Part shown: positions 1 through 9,476 of the stretch, one piece after another
Layout of the letters: each line of letters opens with the position of its first letter
How positions within the stretch are numbered: position 1 is the stretch's first letter
Source of the DNA: Streptomyces sp. DH12
GTDB lineage: Bacteria; Actinomycetota; Actinomycetes; Streptomycetales; Streptomycetaceae
Direction of reading: 5' to 3'
Assembly (NCBI RefSeq): GCF_020873895.1
Contig: NZ_JAHWGT010000011.1
Span: 124,001-188,000, forward strand
Length of the DNA: 64,000 nt
Translations under genes and position numbers: made by a program
Notes under the pieces: generated by a model
What the model saw: the letters and a program-made list of their open reading frames with translations, nothing else
Database searches by the model: none
Told to the model about the DNA's origin: nothing

Positions 1-316
1 CCTTGTGCGGCTTGTGGACGCCCTTGCCGAAGAAGACCAGTTGCAGCCGGCCGCTCCCGTCGGTGATGGTCACCTCCAGGCGCTGGCCGCGCCCCCTGGC
101 GCCGTTGAACGTCAGCACGCGCGCGTCGGCGACGCGGGCCACCACCGTGACGTGCTCGTCGAGCGGCAGGTCGGCGAGCGTGGTCAGCTCGCCGCGCTCG
201 GCGTACCGCCGCGGGTAGTGGTGCAGGAGGTCGCCGACCGTGTGCAGGTCGAGGGCCTCGGCCATCACCTTGGCCGTGGCCGGGCCGAGCACCTTCTTCA
301 GCGGCTCACCGAGCAC
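1..316 (-). CDS. recG: ATP-dependent DNA helicase RecG, N-terminal fragment
   Basis: Only the first ~105 codons are inside the window; the rest runs off the left edge. The reverse-strand translation starts at a GTG behind the purine-rich site GAGGGAGGGA and reads LGEPLKKVLGPATAKVMAEA, then a HYPRRYAERGEL segment. This is the RecG wedge/OB N-terminus that precedes the helicase motifs. RecG remodels stalled forks and Holliday junctions. It lies directly downstream of the DAK2-domain gene on the same strand (105 bp gap), as in other Streptomyces. The helicase motifs cannot be checked here, so identity rests on the N-terminal sequence and the neighbourhood. Confidence 0.85.
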   Translation of the reverse strand, partial: MLGEPLKKVLGPATAKVMAEALDLHTVGDLLHHYPRRYAERGELTTLADLPLDEHVTVVARVADARVLTFNGARGRGQRLEVTITDGSGRLQLVFFGKGVHKPHK

Positions 317-421
317 AGCGTCCCTCCCTCGTGGTCGCAACGCCTCCATTCCACACCACGCCGCCGACAGCGGGCGGCAGCCCCGCGGCCGGGGCCCGTC
401 AGCGCGGGGCGGGCGCGGGGG

Positions 422-2182
422 TCACTCGACCCCGATGAGCAGCGGCGCGTGCAACCGGCCGCCGTGGTGGACGCAGGTGTCGACAGCGAGGTGCCGGCCG
501 CGTACGTGCGCCTCCAGACGGGACGCGAGGGTCGGCGGGGCGTCCGCGGCCAGGACCAGGGTGACCAGTTCGCCGCCGCCCGACAGCATCCGGTCCAGGA
601 CGTCCTCGGCCGTCCGCGCCAGGTCGTCGCCGATCACGGCGACGTCGCCGTCGATGAGCCCGAGGACGTCGCCGGCCTGGCACACGCCGGCGGAGGTGAA
701 CGACTGGTGCTCGGCGCAGGCCACTTCGCCGTACCGGGTGGCGCCGGCCGCCGCGGTCATGGCGACGACGTCCTCGTCGAAGCGGCGCCCCGGCTCGTGG
801 ACGGCGAGCGCGGCGATGCCCTGGACGGCGGCCCGGGTGGGGATGAGGGCTACGCGGACGCCCTCGGTCCGGGCCTGCTCGGCGGCCGCGGCGGCGGTGT
901 GGCGCAGCTCGGTCGCGTTCGGCAGGAGGACCACCTCCCGCGCGTGGGCCCGGCGGATCGCGTCGACCAGCTCGCCGCTGGCCGGGGGTTCGCCGGGGCG
1001 GGCGAGCACGGTGGTGGCGCCCGCGTGCGCGCACAGCTCGGCGAGTCCCTCACCGGGTACGACGGCGACGACGGCGCGCTGCGCCGGCTCGGCCGGTCCC
1101 GCGGCGGCCCTGGCGGCGTCGCCGGCGAAGTGGGTGACGCGGATGCGGTGCGGGCGGCCCGCCTCGATGCCGGCCTCCAGGGCGGCGCCCGCGTCGTCGA
1201 CGTGGACGTGGACGTTCCACAGCCCGTCCCCGCCGACGACGACCAGGGAGTCGCCGAGGGTGTCGAGGCGGTCGCGCAGCCGGGCCACCGCGTCGTCGTC
1301 CGCCTCCAGCAGGTAGATCACCTCGTACGCGGGCCCGTCCGCCGCGCAGGGCTCCCCCGGGGCCGGCGCGGCGGGGCGCGGCGTGTCGGCGCCGCGGCGG
1401 GGGCGGCGCGTACGGGCGGGTGACTCGCCCGAGACGGCCTCCAGGAGGGCGCCCAGCACGGTGACGAGGCCGCGGCCGCCGGCGTCCACGACCCCGGCGC
1501 GGGCGAGCACGGCGAGCTGGGCCGGCGTCTCCTCCAGGGCGGCGCGGGCACCCTCGTACGCGGCGCGGGCCACGGCCTCCGGCGAGGGGCCGCCGGCCGC
1601 GGCGGCCGCCGGGTCACCGGCCGACGCGCCACCGCCCGTGGAAGCAGCGTCCGGGGAGGGAGCCTCCGGGGAAGCAGCGTCCGGGGAGGCAGCCTCCGTG
1701 GAGGCAGCGCCCACCGAGGCGTCGGCCGCGCGGGCGGCCGCCGCGGCGACGCTCAGGATCGTGCCCTCGACGGGGTGCGCCACGGCCTGACGGGCGGCGG
1801 CGGAGGCGGTGCGCAGCGCCTGTGCGAGGTGGGGTCCGTCACAGCCGCGGGACAGGACGCCGGCCATGCCGCGCAGCAGCTGCGCCAGGATGGTGCCGGA
1901 GTTGCCGCGGGCGCCGATCAGCGCGCCGTGGGCCATCGCGCGCACGGCGTCGGCGGGGCCCGGGGTGGTGCCGCCCGCGGCGTGCGCCGTGAAGACGGCC
2001 TCCACGGCCTGGGCGGCGGCCTCGACGGTCAGGTAGAGGTTGGTGCCGGTGTCCCCGTCGGCGACCGGGTAGACGTTGATCGCGTCGATCTCCTCGCGCT
2101 CCCGGCCGAGGGCGTCCAGGGCCAGTGCGCACCAGGCACGGATCGCTGCGGGGTCGAGGTCCCGCCCCAACTTGTCCGGCAC
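422..2182 (-). CDS. DAK2-domain protein, FakA/YloV-like fatty acid kinase candidate
   Basis: A 586-residue protein. The start is a GTG at 2182 behind GAGGAGG; the reading frame is open further upstream but has no ribosome site there. Residues ~30-50 carry INVYPVADGDTGTNL and residues ~90-105 GARGNSGTILAQLLRG, the ATP/Mg-binding signatures of the DhaL/DAK2 fold. The C-terminal half matches the YloV/FakA extension. Firmicute FakA phosphorylates fatty acids bound to FakB (DegV) proteins; no fakB is in this window, so the substrate is inferred. A low-complexity Ala/Ser/Pro/Glu insert (about 1630-1720) separates the DAK2 domain from the rest and is built from near-repeats. recG follows on the same strand and rpmB is divergent. 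Confidence 0.85.
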   Translation of the reverse strand: MPDKLGRDLDPAAIRAWCALALDALGREREEIDAINVYPVADGDTGTNLYLTVEAAAQAVEAVFTAHAAGGTTPGPADAVRAMAHGALIGARGNSGTILAQLLRGMAGVLSRGCDGPHLAQALRTASAAARQAVAHPVEGTILSVAAAAARAADASVGAASTEAASPDAASPEAPSPDAASTGGGASAGDPAAAAAGGPSPEAVARAAYEGARAALEETPAQLAVLARAGVVDAGGRGLVTVLGALLEAVSGESPARTRRPRRGADTPRPAAPAPGEPCAADGPAYEVIYLLEADDDAVARLRDRLDTLGDSLVVVGGDGLWNVHVHVDDAGAALEAGIEAGRPHRIRVTHFAGDAARAAAGPAEPAQRAVVAVVPGEGLAELCAHAGATTVLARPGEPPASGELVDAIRRAHAREVVLLPNATELRHTAAAAAEQARTEGVRVALIPTRAAVQGIAALAVHEPGRRFDEDVVAMTAAAGATRYGEVACAEHQSFTSAGVCQAGDVLGLIDGDVAVIGDDLARTAEDVLDRMLSGGGELVTLVLAADAPPTLASRLEAHVRGRHLAVDTCVHHGGRLHAPLLIGVE

Positions 2183-2461
2183 CTGGTGATCCTCCTCGGG
2201 GGTCCCCCACGACCCGGGCGCCGGGTGTGGGCTGCACCGCAGGGTAGACCCCGGTCGGGGCGGGGGGCCGGGTCGGGTGCCCGCCCGTCCGTGGTAGTTT
2301 CGTTCTACCGAAGTGGCCGTTGTATGCTGCTCCGGTTGCCCGATGAAAGTCGGGACATCCCCCGGCAACGCCACTTCAGTCACCGACCTGCAAACGTCAC
2401 CGACCTGATTCCGGCTCGCCGGATTTCACTGTAAGTGCATCTGAAGTCTTTGGAGTGACCC
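2183..2461. promoter_or_regulatory. Divergent promoter region between the DAK2 gene and rpmB
   Basis: The 279 bp between two divergent starts contain no gene. A possible -10 hexamer for rpmB, TATGCT, lies at 2323-2328, but no good -35 is seen at the usual distance. The DAK2 gene start is marked by GAGGAGG around 2190. Confidence 0.3.
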
Positions 2462-2647
2462 GTGGCTGCCAACTGCGACGTCTGCGGCAAGGGGCCGGGC
2501 TTCGGCAACAACATTTCGCACTCGCACCGCCGTACGTCCCGTCGCTGGAACCCGAACATCCAGCGCGTGCGTGCCGTGGTCGGTCGGACGCCGAAGCGGC
2601 TCAACGTCTGCACCTCGTGCATCAAGGCCGGCAAGGTCTCGCGCTAA
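2462..2647 (+). CDS. rpmB: 50S ribosomal protein L28
   Basis: A 61-residue protein of normal L28 length, starting at a GTG 8 nt after a GGAG. It has the L28 core ([26 protein letters not shown]). Two CxxC pairs are intact (CDVC near residue 5 and CTSC near residue 50), so this is the zinc-binding C+ form. Streptomyces often also carry a cysteine-free, Zur-controlled L28 paralogue elsewhere. It is monocistronic, followed by a strong hairpin. Confidence 0.97.
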   Translation: MAANCDVCGKGPGFGNNISHSHRRTSRRWNPNIQRVRAVVGRTPKRLNVCTSCIKAGKVSR

Positions 2648-2720
2648 TCACGGTTCCCCGCGTAAGCGGGGGTGATCGCGGCGACGTTTCGTCGTAGCGC
2701 AGCCTCTGCGGTTGCCTTGG

Positions 2721-2750
2721 AAGCCGGTCCACCTTCGGGTGGGCCGGCTT
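2721..2750. terminator. Hairpin terminator between rpmB and thiD
   Basis: Thirteen-base arms, AAGCCGGTCCACC and GGTGGGCCGGCTT, pair with one G-U wobble around a TTCG loop. It sits between convergent rpmB and thiD and probably serves both. The flank is only weakly T-rich (CTTCTTG). Confidence 0.8.
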
Positions 2751-2821
2751 CTTGCTGTACCCGGGCGCCGGCCGACCGCACGCCCCCTCCCACGGCGGGC
2801 GGGAGCGTGCGGTCGGAGCGG

Positions 2822-3631
2822 TCAGGGGGAGCGGAACCGCCAGCCGTGGTCGACCGGGCCGATCCCGCCGCCCAGGGCGAAGCCGGCCGCGATGGCCCCG
2901 GTGACGTACTCCTTCGCGCCGCGCACCGCGTCCGGCACGCTCCGGCCCCGCGCCAGGCCCGCGGCGACCGCGGAGGCGAGGGTGCAGCCCGTGCCGTGGG
3001 TGTGCCGGTTGTCGTGGCGCGGCGCCCGCAGCCAGTACTCCTCGCGGCCGTCGGTGAGCAGGTCGACCGCCTCGGCGCCGTCGGGCAGGTGCCCGCCCTT
3101 GATCAGCGCCCAGCGGGGCCCGAACTCCAGCACGGCGCCGGCGGCCCGCCGCAGGTCGCGCTCCGTCGCCACGCGCACCCCGGTGAGCTGGGTCACCTCG
3201 TCGAGGTTCGGCGTCGCCACCGTCGCCACCGGCAGCAGCCGCTCCCGTACGGAGTCGAGGGCGGACTCGGCGAGCAGGGAGTCACCGTGCTTGGAGACGC
3301 CGACCGGGTCGACGACCGCCGGGGCGTCCGTCCCGGCCAGCAGCTCGGCCACCGTCTCGACGAGCGGGGCCGACGCGAGCATGCCGGTCTTCACGGCCTG
3401 TACGCCGATGTCGTCGACGACGCTGCGGTACTGCGCCCGTACCGCCTCCTCCGGCAGCTCCCAGGCGCCCTGGACGCCCAGCGAGTTCTGCGCGGTGACG
3501 GCGGTGAGCACGCTCATGCCGTGGACGCCGAGGGCCAGCATCGTCTTCAGGTCCGCCTGGACGCCGGCGCCGCCGCCGGAGTCGGACCCGGCGACGGTCA
3601 GCACCCGCGGCGGGGCCGGGCGGCGGCTCAC
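2822..3631 (-). CDS. thiD: Hydroxymethylpyrimidine/phosphomethylpyrimidine kinase
   Basis: A 269-residue ribokinase-family enzyme. The N-terminus [20 protein letters not shown] is the HMP-binding signature and [20 protein letters not shown] near the C-terminus is the anion-hole/catalytic motif. ThiD phosphorylates HMP to HMP-PP for thiamine synthesis. The GTG start overlaps the thiL stop as GTGA, so the two genes are translationally coupled. Length and motifs are standard; no fused ThiE domain is present. Confidence 0.95.
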   Translation of the reverse strand: MSRRPAPPRVLTVAGSDSGGGAGVQADLKTMLALGVHGMSVLTAVTAQNSLGVQGAWELPEEAVRAQYRSVVDDIGVQAVKTGMLASAPLVETVAELLAGTDAPAVVDPVGVSKHGDSLLAESALDSVRERLLPVATVATPNLDEVTQLTGVRVATERDLRRAAGAVLEFGPRWALIKGGHLPDGAEAVDLLTDGREEYWLRAPRHDNRHTHGTGCTLASAVAAGLARGRSVPDAVRGAKEYVTGAIAAGFALGGGIGPVDHGWRFRSP

Positions 3632-4602
3632 TCCCCGGCCCCGTACGGGCCGCCGAAGTGGTCCCAGCCGCCCGCGGTGTGCCAGGGGGCGCCGTCGACG
3701 GTGACCTGGGGCAGCGCCGAGGGGTTGAGGACGCCGCCGATGACCTTCCAGCGGGCGGGCAGCTTCACGTCCGGCGGGAAGGTCGCCACGATGGCGTGGT
3801 CCTCGCCCCCGGTGAGGACCCACTGGAGCGGGTCGACACCGACGGCCTGGCCGATGTCGTTCATCTGCGTGGGGATGTCGATGGCCGCCGAGCGCAGGTC
3901 GATGCGGACCTTGCTGGCCTCGGCGATGTGCCCGAGGTCGGCGATCAGGCCGTCGCTGACGTCGCACATCGCGGTGGCGCCCAGGGAGGCCGCCGCGGGA
4001 CCCGCGTGGTACGGCGGCTCCGGGCGCCGGTGCGCCTCGACGAAGGCGCGGGGCGAGCGGAAGCCGCGGGAGAGGACCGCGTAGCCGGCGGCGGACCAGC
4101 CGAGCCAGCCGGTGTAGGCGACGACGTCGCCGGGCTGGGCGCCGCCCCGGGTGACCGGCTCGTGGTTGCGCAGGTCGCCGAGGGCGGTGATGGAGACGGT
4201 GATGGTCTCGCCGCGCACGACGTCGCCGCCGACCACGGCCGCCCCCGCGACCTGGCACTCGTCGCGCAGCCCGTCCATCAGCTCGGTGGGCCAGGTGGCG
4301 GGGAGTTCGGCGGGGACGACCAGGCCGAGGAGGAGCGCGGTGGGGACGGCGCCCATGGCGGCGATGTCGGCGAGGTTCTGCGCGGCGGCCTTCCGTCCGA
4401 CGTCGTACGCGGTGGACCAGTCGCGCCGGAAGTGGCGGCCCTCCAGCAGGATGTCCGTGCTGGCGACCACGCGCCGGTCGGGTGCGGCCACGACGGCGGC
4501 GTCGTCCCCCGGCCCGATCCGTACCGCCGGGGTGGTGGTGAGCCGGGAGGTGAGCTCCCTGATGAGCCCGAACTCCCCGAGCTCGCCGACAGTGCCCTTC
4601 AC
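3628..4602 (-). CDS. thiL: Thiamine-monophosphate kinase
   Basis: A 324-residue PurM-like kinase that makes thiamine diphosphate from thiamine monophosphate with ATP. Motifs seen are GELGEFGLI at the N-terminus, [10 protein letters not shown] (metal/ATP-binding aspartates), [11 protein letters not shown] and a later [15 protein letters not shown]. The start chosen is the GTG at 4602, preceded by GGAGAGG; an in-frame ATG six codons upstream has no ribosome site. thiD follows with a 4-nt overlap, making a two-gene thiamine operon. Confidence 0.93.
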   Translation of the reverse strand: MKGTVGELGEFGLIRELTSRLTTTPAVRIGPGDDAAVVAAPDRRVVASTDILLEGRHFRRDWSTAYDVGRKAAAQNLADIAAMGAVPTALLLGLVVPAELPATWPTELMDGLRDECQVAGAAVVGGDVVRGETITVSITALGDLRNHEPVTRGGAQPGDVVAYTGWLGWSAAGYAVLSRGFRSPRAFVEAHRRPEPPYHAGPAAASLGATAMCDVSDGLIADLGHIAEASKVRIDLRSAAIDIPTQMNDIGQAVGVDPLQWVLTGGEDHAIVATFPPDVKLPARWKVIGGVLNPSALPQVTVDGAPWHTAGGWDHFGGPYGAGE

Positions 4603-4865
4603 CGAGGTCCACCTCTCCATGTCGTCGTGGGCTCACCGTACGACCGACTGGTCATCGTGCGGTTGCGGTCGCGAGCCGTCACTGCTGTGGTTACGGTCAT
4701 TGAGACGGCCCCAGCCGTCAACTTCTGCCTGTCACGCGCCACACCGCGGGCGCGTCCGGACCCGGGGGTCTCCCCGCGGCGCGCGGCGACGCGGTACCGT
4801 GGCGTCCCTTTCTCCCCTGGGTCCTCGCAGCCCAGGATGATCCCCGCGGCCGCCCTGGAGGTTTC

Positions 4866-5099
4866 GTGGTACAGGCGTACATCCTGATTCAGACCGAGGT
4901 GGGGAAGGCGTCGCTGGTCGCCGACACCATCGGGAAGATCCCCGGCGTGCTCCAGGCCGAGGACGTCACCGGTCCGTACGACGTGATCGTGCGCGCCCAG
5001 GCCGACACGGTCGACGAGCTCGGCCGCATGGTCGTCGCCAAGGTCCAGCAGGTGGAAGGCATCACCCGTACGCTGACCTGCCCGGTCGTCCACCTGTAG
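4866..5099 (+). CDS. Lrp/AsnC ligand-binding (RAM) domain protein
   Basis: A 77-residue protein starting at a GTG behind CTGGAGG. It consists only of the alpha-beta ligand-binding domain of Lrp/AsnC regulators (VQAYILIQTEVGKASLVADT, then GPYDVIVRAQA and the final VTRT-like strand). No helix-turn-helix is present. Such stand-alone RAM proteins probably sense amino acids as oligomers or partner with a full-length Lrp. The lipoprotein gene follows 20 bp downstream on the same strand. Partner and ligand are unknown. Confidence 0.85.
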   Translation: MVQAYILIQTEVGKASLVADTIGKIPGVLQAEDVTGPYDVIVRAQADTVDELGRMVVAKVQQVEGITRTLTCPVVHL

Positions 5100-5119
5100 C
5101 CCCCGTCTACGCTGAGCCG

Positions 5120-5602
5120 GTGAAGTCCTCCCACCGGTACCTCCGCCCGTCCGCCGCGGCCGGCGCCGCCGCCGTGCTGCTGGCGACGGCCGCGGGCTGT
5201 TCCACGGGCGCCGGGGCGCCGGTCCCGGTCCCCTCCCCGCCCGGGGAGGCGGCCGCCGCCTGCCGGGCGCTGCACGCGGAGCTTCCGGACACGGTCGCGG
5301 GCCTGGAACGGACCGGCACAAAGCCGCGTTCCGAACTGACCGCCGCCTGGGGGGACGGGGCGATCGTACTGCGCTGCGGGGTCCCCCGGCCCGCCAGGAT
5401 GAGCGATCCGCAGGCCGAGGCGATCGAGGCGGACGGCGTGGCCTGGCTGGTCGAGCAGCGCGAGGGCGACGGTCCGCGCTTCACCTCCACGTACCGCAAG
5501 GCGTACGTGGAGGTGTCGCTGGACGAGCGGTTCGCGCACGACACGGGCCCGCTCGTGGCGTTCGCCGGCCCCGTGAGCAGGACCGTCCCGCCGAGCCTGT
5601 GA
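5120..5602 (+). CDS. DUF3515 lipoprotein
   Basis: A 160-residue secreted protein. The first ~27 residues form a lipoprotein signal peptide (basic MKSSHRYLR, hydrophobic Ala/Val/Leu core, lipobox LATAAGC). The mature part contains the DUF3515 pattern: a CRALHAELPDTV segment, AWGDGAIVLRCGVPRP and a late SLDERFAHD. The family is conserved in actinobacteria beside ddl and an Lrp-like gene, as here; its function is not known. The GTG start is 20 bp after the previous gene. It converges with ddlA. Confidence 0.85.
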   Translation: MKSSHRYLRPSAAAGAAAVLLATAAGCSTGAGAPVPVPSPPGEAAAACRALHAELPDTVAGLERTGTKPRSELTAAWGDGAIVLRCGVPRPARMSDPQAEAIEADGVAWLVEQREGDGPRFTSTYRKAYVEVSLDERFAHDTGPLVAFAGPVSRTVPPSL

Positions 5603-5693
5603 CGCCGGGCCCGCGGCGCGGTGTCCGGCGGTGCCGGGCGCGTCGCGGACCGGGCGGGGCCGCCCGGGCAGGGCGGCGGTGGCGGCGGTGGCG

Positions 5694-6842
5694 CTAGCGC
5701 AGGCCGGTCGGGCGGCGCAGGGCCGCCTGGACGAGGCGGTCGACCAGCTCGGGGTAGTCCACTCCGCTCGCCTCCCACATGCGCGGGTACATCGAGATCG
5801 GGGTGAAGCCCGGCATGGTGTTGATCTCGTTGATGACGAACTCGCCCCCGTCAGTGAGGAAGAAGTCCGCGCGGACCAGCCCCTCGCAGGACGCCGCCTC
5901 GAACGCGGCGACGGCCAGCCGCTGCACCTCTGCGGTCTGCTCCGCCGTGATGGGGGCGGGTACGACGCCGGACGCCGAGTCGATGTACTTGGCGTCGAAG
6001 TCGTAGAAGTCGTGGTCGCCGACGGGCGGGATCCAGGCCGGGGCGCTGGCGCGCGGCCCGTCCTCGAACTCCAGGACGCCGCACTCGATCTCACGGCCGG
6101 TGAGCAGCGACTCGACGACGACCTTCGGGTCGTGGCGGCGGGCCTCGGCGACGGCGGCGTCCAGCCCGGACTCGTCCACGACCTTGGTGATGCCGATGGA
6201 GGAGCCGGCGCGGGCGGGCTTCACGAAGAGCGGCCAGCCGTGCTCGGCGGCGAAGTCGACGATCCGCCGGCGGGCGCCGGCCGGGTCGTTCTCCCACTCG
6301 CGGGGGCGGACCACGGTGTACGGGCCGACGGGCAGGCCGAAGGAGGTGAAGACGCGCTTCATGTACTCCTTGTCCTGGCCGACCGCCGAGGCGAGGACGC
6401 CGGCGCCGACGTAGGGCACGCCGGCGAGCTCCAGCAGGCCCTGGAGGGTGCCGTCCTCGCCGTACGGGCCGTGCAGCACGGGGAAGACCACGTCGACCTC
6501 GCCGAGGGCCTTCGGCACGGAGCTGGGCTCCGTGTAGACGATCTCCCGGCTGGTGGGGTCGGCGGAGAGCACGACGCTGCCCTCGGTGGACTCGGCCAGG
6601 TCGTCGACGCTGGGCAGCGCGCGGTCGGCGATGGCCATCCGCTCCGGGGCGTCGGCGGTCAGCGCCCAGCGGCCGTCGGTGGTGATGCCGATGGGCAGCA
6701 CGTCGTACTTCGTCCGGTCGATGGCGCGCAGGACGGCGCCGGCCGTGACGACGGAGATGGCGTGCTCGGAGCTGCGTCCGCCGAAGACGACGGCCACGCG
6801 CGGCTTACGCCCGGGGCTGGTGGGGAGGTTCTCGCTGCTCAT
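5694..6842 (-). CDS. ddlA: D-alanine--D-alanine ligase
   Basis: A 382-residue ATP-grasp ligase that makes D-Ala-D-Ala for peptidoglycan. Signatures are VAVVFGGRSSEHAISVV at the N-terminus, HGPYGEDGTLQGLLEL (the HGxxGEDG motif), FVKPARAGSSIGI and the metal-binding INEINTMPGFTPISMYP near the C-terminus. The length is that of the longer DdlA type. The ATG start at 6842 has only a weak ribosome site, but no better in-frame start is close. gpsA lies 34 bp upstream on the same strand, so the genes are probably co-transcribed. Confidence 0.96.
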   Translation of the reverse strand: MSSENLPTSPGRKPRVAVVFGGRSSEHAISVVTAGAVLRAIDRTKYDVLPIGITTDGRWALTADAPERMAIADRALPSVDDLAESTEGSVVLSADPTSREIVYTEPSSVPKALGEVDVVFPVLHGPYGEDGTLQGLLELAGVPYVGAGVLASAVGQDKEYMKRVFTSFGLPVGPYTVVRPREWENDPAGARRRIVDFAAEHGWPLFVKPARAGSSIGITKVVDESGLDAAVAEARRHDPKVVVESLLTGREIECGVLEFEDGPRASAPAWIPPVGDHDFYDFDAKYIDSASGVVPAPITAEQTAEVQRLAVAAFEAASCEGLVRADFFLTDGGEFVINEINTMPGFTPISMYPRMWEASGVDYPELVDRLVQAALRRPTGLR

Positions 6843-6876
6843 ATCGCGTTGAGCGTACCCGCTCGTAGGGGCGGCG

Positions 6877-7887
6877 TCAGCGCCGCTCGGGCTTGGCGCT
6901 GCGCGACATCAGCTCCTTGAGGGCCACCATCGGCGGCTTTCCCTCGTGGACGATGCCGACGACGGTCTCGGTGATCGGCATGTCGACACCGTGCCGGTGC
7001 GCCAGGTCCAGGACGGACTGGCAGGACTTGACCCCTTCGGCGGTCTGGCGGGTGACCGCGATGGTCTCCTGGAGCGTCATGCCCTTGCCGAGGTTGGTGC
7101 CGAAGGTGTGGTTCCGGGAGAGCGGCGAGGAGCAGGTGGCGACGAGGTCGCCGAGGCCGGCCAGACCGGAGAAGGTGAGCGGGTCGGCGCCCATGGCGAG
7201 GCCCAGGCGGGTGGTCTCGGCGAGGCCGCGGGTGATGAGGGAGCCCTTGGCGTTGTCCCCGAGGCCCATGCCGTCCGCGATGCCGACGGCGAGGCCGATG
7301 ACGTTCTTGACGGCGCCGCCCAGTTCGCAGCCGACGACGTCGGTGTTGGTGTACGGGCGGAAGTAGGGGGTGTGGCAGGCGGCCTGGAGCCGCCGGGCGA
7401 CCGTCTCGTCGCGGCAGGCCACGACCGCGGCGGCCGGCATGCGGGCCACGATCTCCTTGGCGAGGTTGGGCCCGGTGACGACGGCGACGCGGTCGGCGCC
7501 GACGCCGGCGACCTCCTGCACGACCTCGCTCATCCGCTTGCAGGTGCCGAGTTCGACGCCCTTCATCAGCGACACGAGGACGGTGTCGGGGGCGAGCGCC
7601 GGCGCCCACGCGGCGAGGTTGCCGCGCAGCGTCTGGGACGGGATGGCCAGCACGGTGAAGTCGGCGCCGGCGGCCGCCTCGGCGGGGTCGCAGGTGGCGC
7701 GGAGGTTGGCGGGCAGTTCCACACCGGGGAAGTAGTCCGGGTTGGTCCGCGTGGTGTTGACGGCGTCGGCCACCTCGGGGCGGCGTCCCCACAGGGTGAC
7801 GTCGCAGCCGGCGTCGGCGAGGACCACGCCGAAGGCCGTGCCCCACGAGCCGGTGCCGAAGACGGCTGCCTTGACGGGGCGTGTCAC
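6877..7887 (-). CDS. gpsA: NAD(P)H-dependent glycerol-3-phosphate dehydrogenase
   Basis: A 336-residue enzyme converting dihydroxyacetone phosphate to sn-glycerol-3-phosphate for phospholipids. The Rossmann motif FGTGSWGTAFG is at residues ~9-19, the catalytic lysine lies in GAVKNVIGLAVG, and GLAGLGDLVATC and RNHTFGTNLG follow. The GTG start overlaps the plsC stop as GTGA behind GGGGAGGAAG. The pairing with an acyltransferase places two early steps of phosphatidate synthesis in one transcript. Confidence 0.96.
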   Translation of the reverse strand: MTRPVKAAVFGTGSWGTAFGVVLADAGCDVTLWGRRPEVADAVNTTRTNPDYFPGVELPANLRATCDPAEAAAGADFTVLAIPSQTLRGNLAAWAPALAPDTVLVSLMKGVELGTCKRMSEVVQEVAGVGADRVAVVTGPNLAKEIVARMPAAAVVACRDETVARRLQAACHTPYFRPYTNTDVVGCELGGAVKNVIGLAVGIADGMGLGDNAKGSLITRGLAETTRLGLAMGADPLTFSGLAGLGDLVATCSSPLSRNHTFGTNLGKGMTLQETIAVTRQTAEGVKSCQSVLDLAHRHGVDMPITETVVGIVHEGKPPMVALKELMSRSAKPERR

Positions 7888-8636
7888 TTGGCTTCCTCCC
7901 CTGCGGCCCGGCGGCGCTGCGCCAGACGGGCCCTGCGGTGGTCGTACGGTTCGTCGGGTGCCTGTTCGCCGCGGATGTCCTCCAGGAGCGCGGTGATGGC
8001 CCGCATGATCTCCTCGGTGGCCTCGCGCAGCACCTCGTTGGTGGGCTCCACGTCGTGGAAGCGTGACAGGTCGACGGGCGGGCCCGCCACCACGGTCAGC
8101 GTCTTGCGCGGGAAGAGGCGGAGCCTGTCCCGCTTGGCGTAGGGCGGCATCGCCAGGTTGGCGCCCCACTGGGCGACGGGGATGACGGGCGCCTTGGTGA
8201 GCAGGGCGACGCGCGCGGCGCCGGTCTTGCCCGCCATGGGCCACATCTCGGGATCGCGGGTGAGGGTGCCCTCGGGGTAGAAGGCCACGCACTCGCCGCG
8301 CTCGATGGCGGCGACCGCGGCGCGGAAGGCGTCCAGGGCGTTGGTGGTCTCGCGGTACACGGGGATCTGCCCGGTGCCGCGGAGCATCATGCCGACGAAG
8401 GCGCCTTTGAACAGTCCGGCTTTCGCGAGGAACCGCGGTACGCGTCCGGTGTTGTACTGGTAGTGCGCGTACGAGAGCGGGTCGAGGTAGGAGTTGTGGT
8501 TGACGGCCGTGATGAATCCGCCGTCGGCCGGGATGTTCTCCGTTCCACGCCAGTCCCGCTTGAACAGAACCACCAACGGCGGTTTTGCGATGACCGCCGC
8601 GAGGCGGTACCAGAAGCCGATTCTGCGGCGGGACAC
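7884..8636 (-). CDS. plsC: 1-acyl-sn-glycerol-3-phosphate acyltransferase (PlsC family)
   Basis: A 250-residue membrane-associated acyltransferase. The catalytic NHNSYLDPLSY (NHx4D-type motif) is near residue 45, GQIPVYRE follows, and FYPEGTLTRD is the glycerophosphate-binding EGT motif. The N-terminus RRRIGFWYRLAAVIAKPPL is amphipathic/hydrophobic, as expected for membrane attachment. The start is the GTG at 8636 behind AGGAAGG. It couples to gpsA by a 4-nt overlap, so it probably acylates lysophosphatidate made from the GpsA product. Acyl-donor preference cannot be read. Confidence 0.9.
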   Translation of the reverse strand: MSRRRIGFWYRLAAVIAKPPLVVLFKRDWRGTENIPADGGFITAVNHNSYLDPLSYAHYQYNTGRVPRFLAKAGLFKGAFVGMMLRGTGQIPVYRETTNALDAFRAAVAAIERGECVAFYPEGTLTRDPEMWPMAGKTGAARVALLTKAPVIPVAQWGANLAMPPYAKRDRLRLFPRKTLTVVAGPPVDLSRFHDVEPTNEVLREATEEIMRAITALLEDIRGEQAPDEPYDHRRARLAQRRRAAGEEAK

Positions 8637-8783
8637 GCGGACACCTTCCTGCGGGACTGCGGGGAACTCGCTCTGGGCGGGGGTCAAGTGTCGCCCCGGT
8701 CCCCTGCTCTGTCGAGAACACGGTACGCCCCGCCTCCCGGGCGGGCTCTCCGGGTCGTGGCCGGTCGCGCCACAATGGTCGGG

Positions 8784-9476
8784 ATGGACACGGACGGAGA
8801 GCCGGCGGCGCGGGCCGGCGCGGAGCGGGCCGCGGGCGGGCCCTGGTCGGTGGTGGTGCCGCTGAAACCCCTCGCCCTCGCCAAGAGCAGGCTCTCGGAC
8901 GCCGTCGGCCCGGTGGAGCGGCGGGGGCTCGCGCTGGCGTTCGCGCAGGACACGGTGGCGGCGGCGCTGGCCTGCCCGGCGGTAGGGGATGTGGTGGTCG
9001 TCACGGACGACCCGCGGGCCGGCCGGGCCCTGCGGGCGCTCGGCGCGCGGGTGCTGCCCGACCGGCCCGGGGCAGGGCTCAACGCGGCTCTCGCGTACGG
9101 CGCCGGAGCGGTGCGGGAGCGGCGGCCGCGGGCGGCGGTGGCGGCACTCAACGCCGACCTGCCGGCGCTGCGCCCGGTGGAGCTGGCGCGGGTGCTGGCG
9201 GTGGCGGCGGTTTTCCCGCGGGCCTTTCTGGCGGATGCCGCGGATATCGGTACGACTTTCCTGTCGGCGGCGCCGGGAATGCAATTGCGGCCGGCTTTCG
9301 GGGGCGCGTCGCGGAGTCGGCATTCGGCGTCGGGCGCGGTGGAAATCCTGCTCGCCGGAGTGCCCTCCGTGCGCCGGGACGTGGACACGGGGGCGGACCT
9401 GCGGGCGGCGCTGGGGCTGGGCGTGGGCCCGTGGACGGCCGCGCGCTGCCGGGCGGCGGCACGTTCGGCGGGGTGA
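8784..9476 (+). CDS. cofC: 2-phospho-L-lactate (phosphoenolpyruvate) guanylyltransferase
   Basis: A ~230-residue nucleotidyltransferase of coenzyme F420 synthesis. WSVVVPLKPLALAKSRL is the CofC N-terminal loop, followed by VVVVTDDPRAGRALRALG, LNADLPAL (metal-binding aspartates) and a C-terminal DVDTGADLRAALGLG. The start is uncertain. ATGs at 8775 and 8784 are both in frame without a ribosome site. CACAAT at 8772-8777 could be a -10 element that makes the 8784 ATG leaderless. It diverges from plsC and is followed by a small conserved gene. Confidence 0.88.
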   Translation: MDTDGEPAARAGAERAAGGPWSVVVPLKPLALAKSRLSDAVGPVERRGLALAFAQDTVAAALACPAVGDVVVVTDDPRAGRALRALGARVLPDRPGAGLNAALAYGAGAVRERRPRAAVAALNADLPALRPVELARVLAVAAVFPRAFLADAADIGTTFLSAAPGMQLRPAFGGASRSRHSASGAVEILLAGVPSVRRDVDTGADLRAALGLGVGPWTAARCRAAARSAG

